NCBI RefSeq assembly: GCF_036688685.1
Contig: NZ_JAQQPS010000012.1
Coordinates: forward strand, 129,215 to 193,214
DNA length: 64,000 bases
Source of the DNA: JALYUM01 sp036688685
GTDB lineage: Bacteria; Pseudomonadota; Gammaproteobacteria; Burkholderiales; Burkholderiaceae_D
Direction: 5' to 3'
The position numbers were made by a program, and so were the translations under genes. Below the pieces are notes generated by a model. It did no database searches. It had not been told where the DNA came from and worked only from the letters and a program-made list of their open reading frames with translations. This document shows, one piece after another, positions 63,925 through 64,000 of this stretch. Position 1 is the stretch's first letter; every line of letters starts with the position of its first letter.

Positions 63925-64000
63925 GCCCACGTGGCGGAATTGGTAGACGCGCATGGTTCAGGTCCATGTGCCTTCGGGTGTGGGGGTTCGAGTCCCTCCG
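63925..64000 (+). tRNA. tRNA-Leu(CAG), second copy, cut by window end
   Basis: Identical to the first copy over all 76 visible bases; about nine bases lie beyond the window. The 73-bp spacer has short GCAGTAA repeats. Confidence 0.93.

Noticed and set aside
1..64000. CRISPR array
   Set aside because: No run of regularly spaced repeats was seen; the short GCAGTAA repeats near 63880 are only spacer sequence between two tRNA genes.

Overview
The window is a high-GC betaproteobacterial chromosome segment. The protein set and the order cysS, alkA-like, accA, tilS, lysC, tRNA-Ser point to Burkholderiales, most likely Oxalobacteraceae (Massilia, Duganella or Janthinobacterium type). The genus is an inference from gene content; no search was run.

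Left part (1-5652). The first 5 kb is a worn region. It holds a type II thioesterase cut by the window edge, decayed pieces of a PfaD-like protein, a crotonase and an IS3-family transposase, and an intact LysR regulator divergent from an NmrA-like oxidoreductase. A LysR stub, a broken secreted M15-peptidase-like gene with a small secreted partner, and a shortened nnrS follow.

Anaerobic nitrate block (5800-28786). narXL, moaA, a PpiC-type isomerase and narGHJI lie on the minus strand. A chlorite dismutase, a beta-carbonic anhydrase, a Dnr-type regulator, hemN, two narK transporters and a nitronate monooxygenase are next, also on minus. The class III ribonucleotide reductase genes are on plus, and their glycyl-radical domain is a separate small ORF. 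FNR-type boxes precede the nitronate monooxygenase and nrdD. CTAG-containing palindromes lie upstream of narG, and related sequence lies upstream of narK1 and moaA. Together the block supports nitrate respiration and anaerobic heme and dNTP synthesis.

Genomic island (about 28964-48137). A 14-bp copy of the 3' end of tRNA-Ser(GCT) at 28964 matches the end of the intact tRNA at 48124, so a 19-kb element is inserted there. Only remnants of a P4-type integrase and an AlpA-like regulator remain. The cargo is one long minus-strand gene series with mostly 4-bp overlaps: WYL regulator, small wHTH-like protein, HsdM-like methylase, HsdS-like subunit, a 435-aa unknown, a 1428-aa ATPase, a 275-aa unknown, a NurA-like protein, a HerA-type ATPase, a 192-aa nuclease-like protein, a Ser/Thr kinase and an HrgA/COG2958-like protein. 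There is no HsdR. The mix of methyltransferase, ATPases, kinase and nuclease candidates resembles the methylation-associated defense system (MADS), but the gene set is larger than the eight genes I recall. This is the most interesting system in the window.

Housekeeping part (48124-64000). tRNA-Ser, lysC, tilS, accA, an AlkA-like glycosylase and cysS are on minus. Two cyclophilins, lpxH and a GntR/YtrA-type regulator with an ABC transporter are on plus. yceH, cysE, rlmB and rnr are on minus. Two identical tRNA-Leu(CAG) genes end the window, the second cut by its edge.
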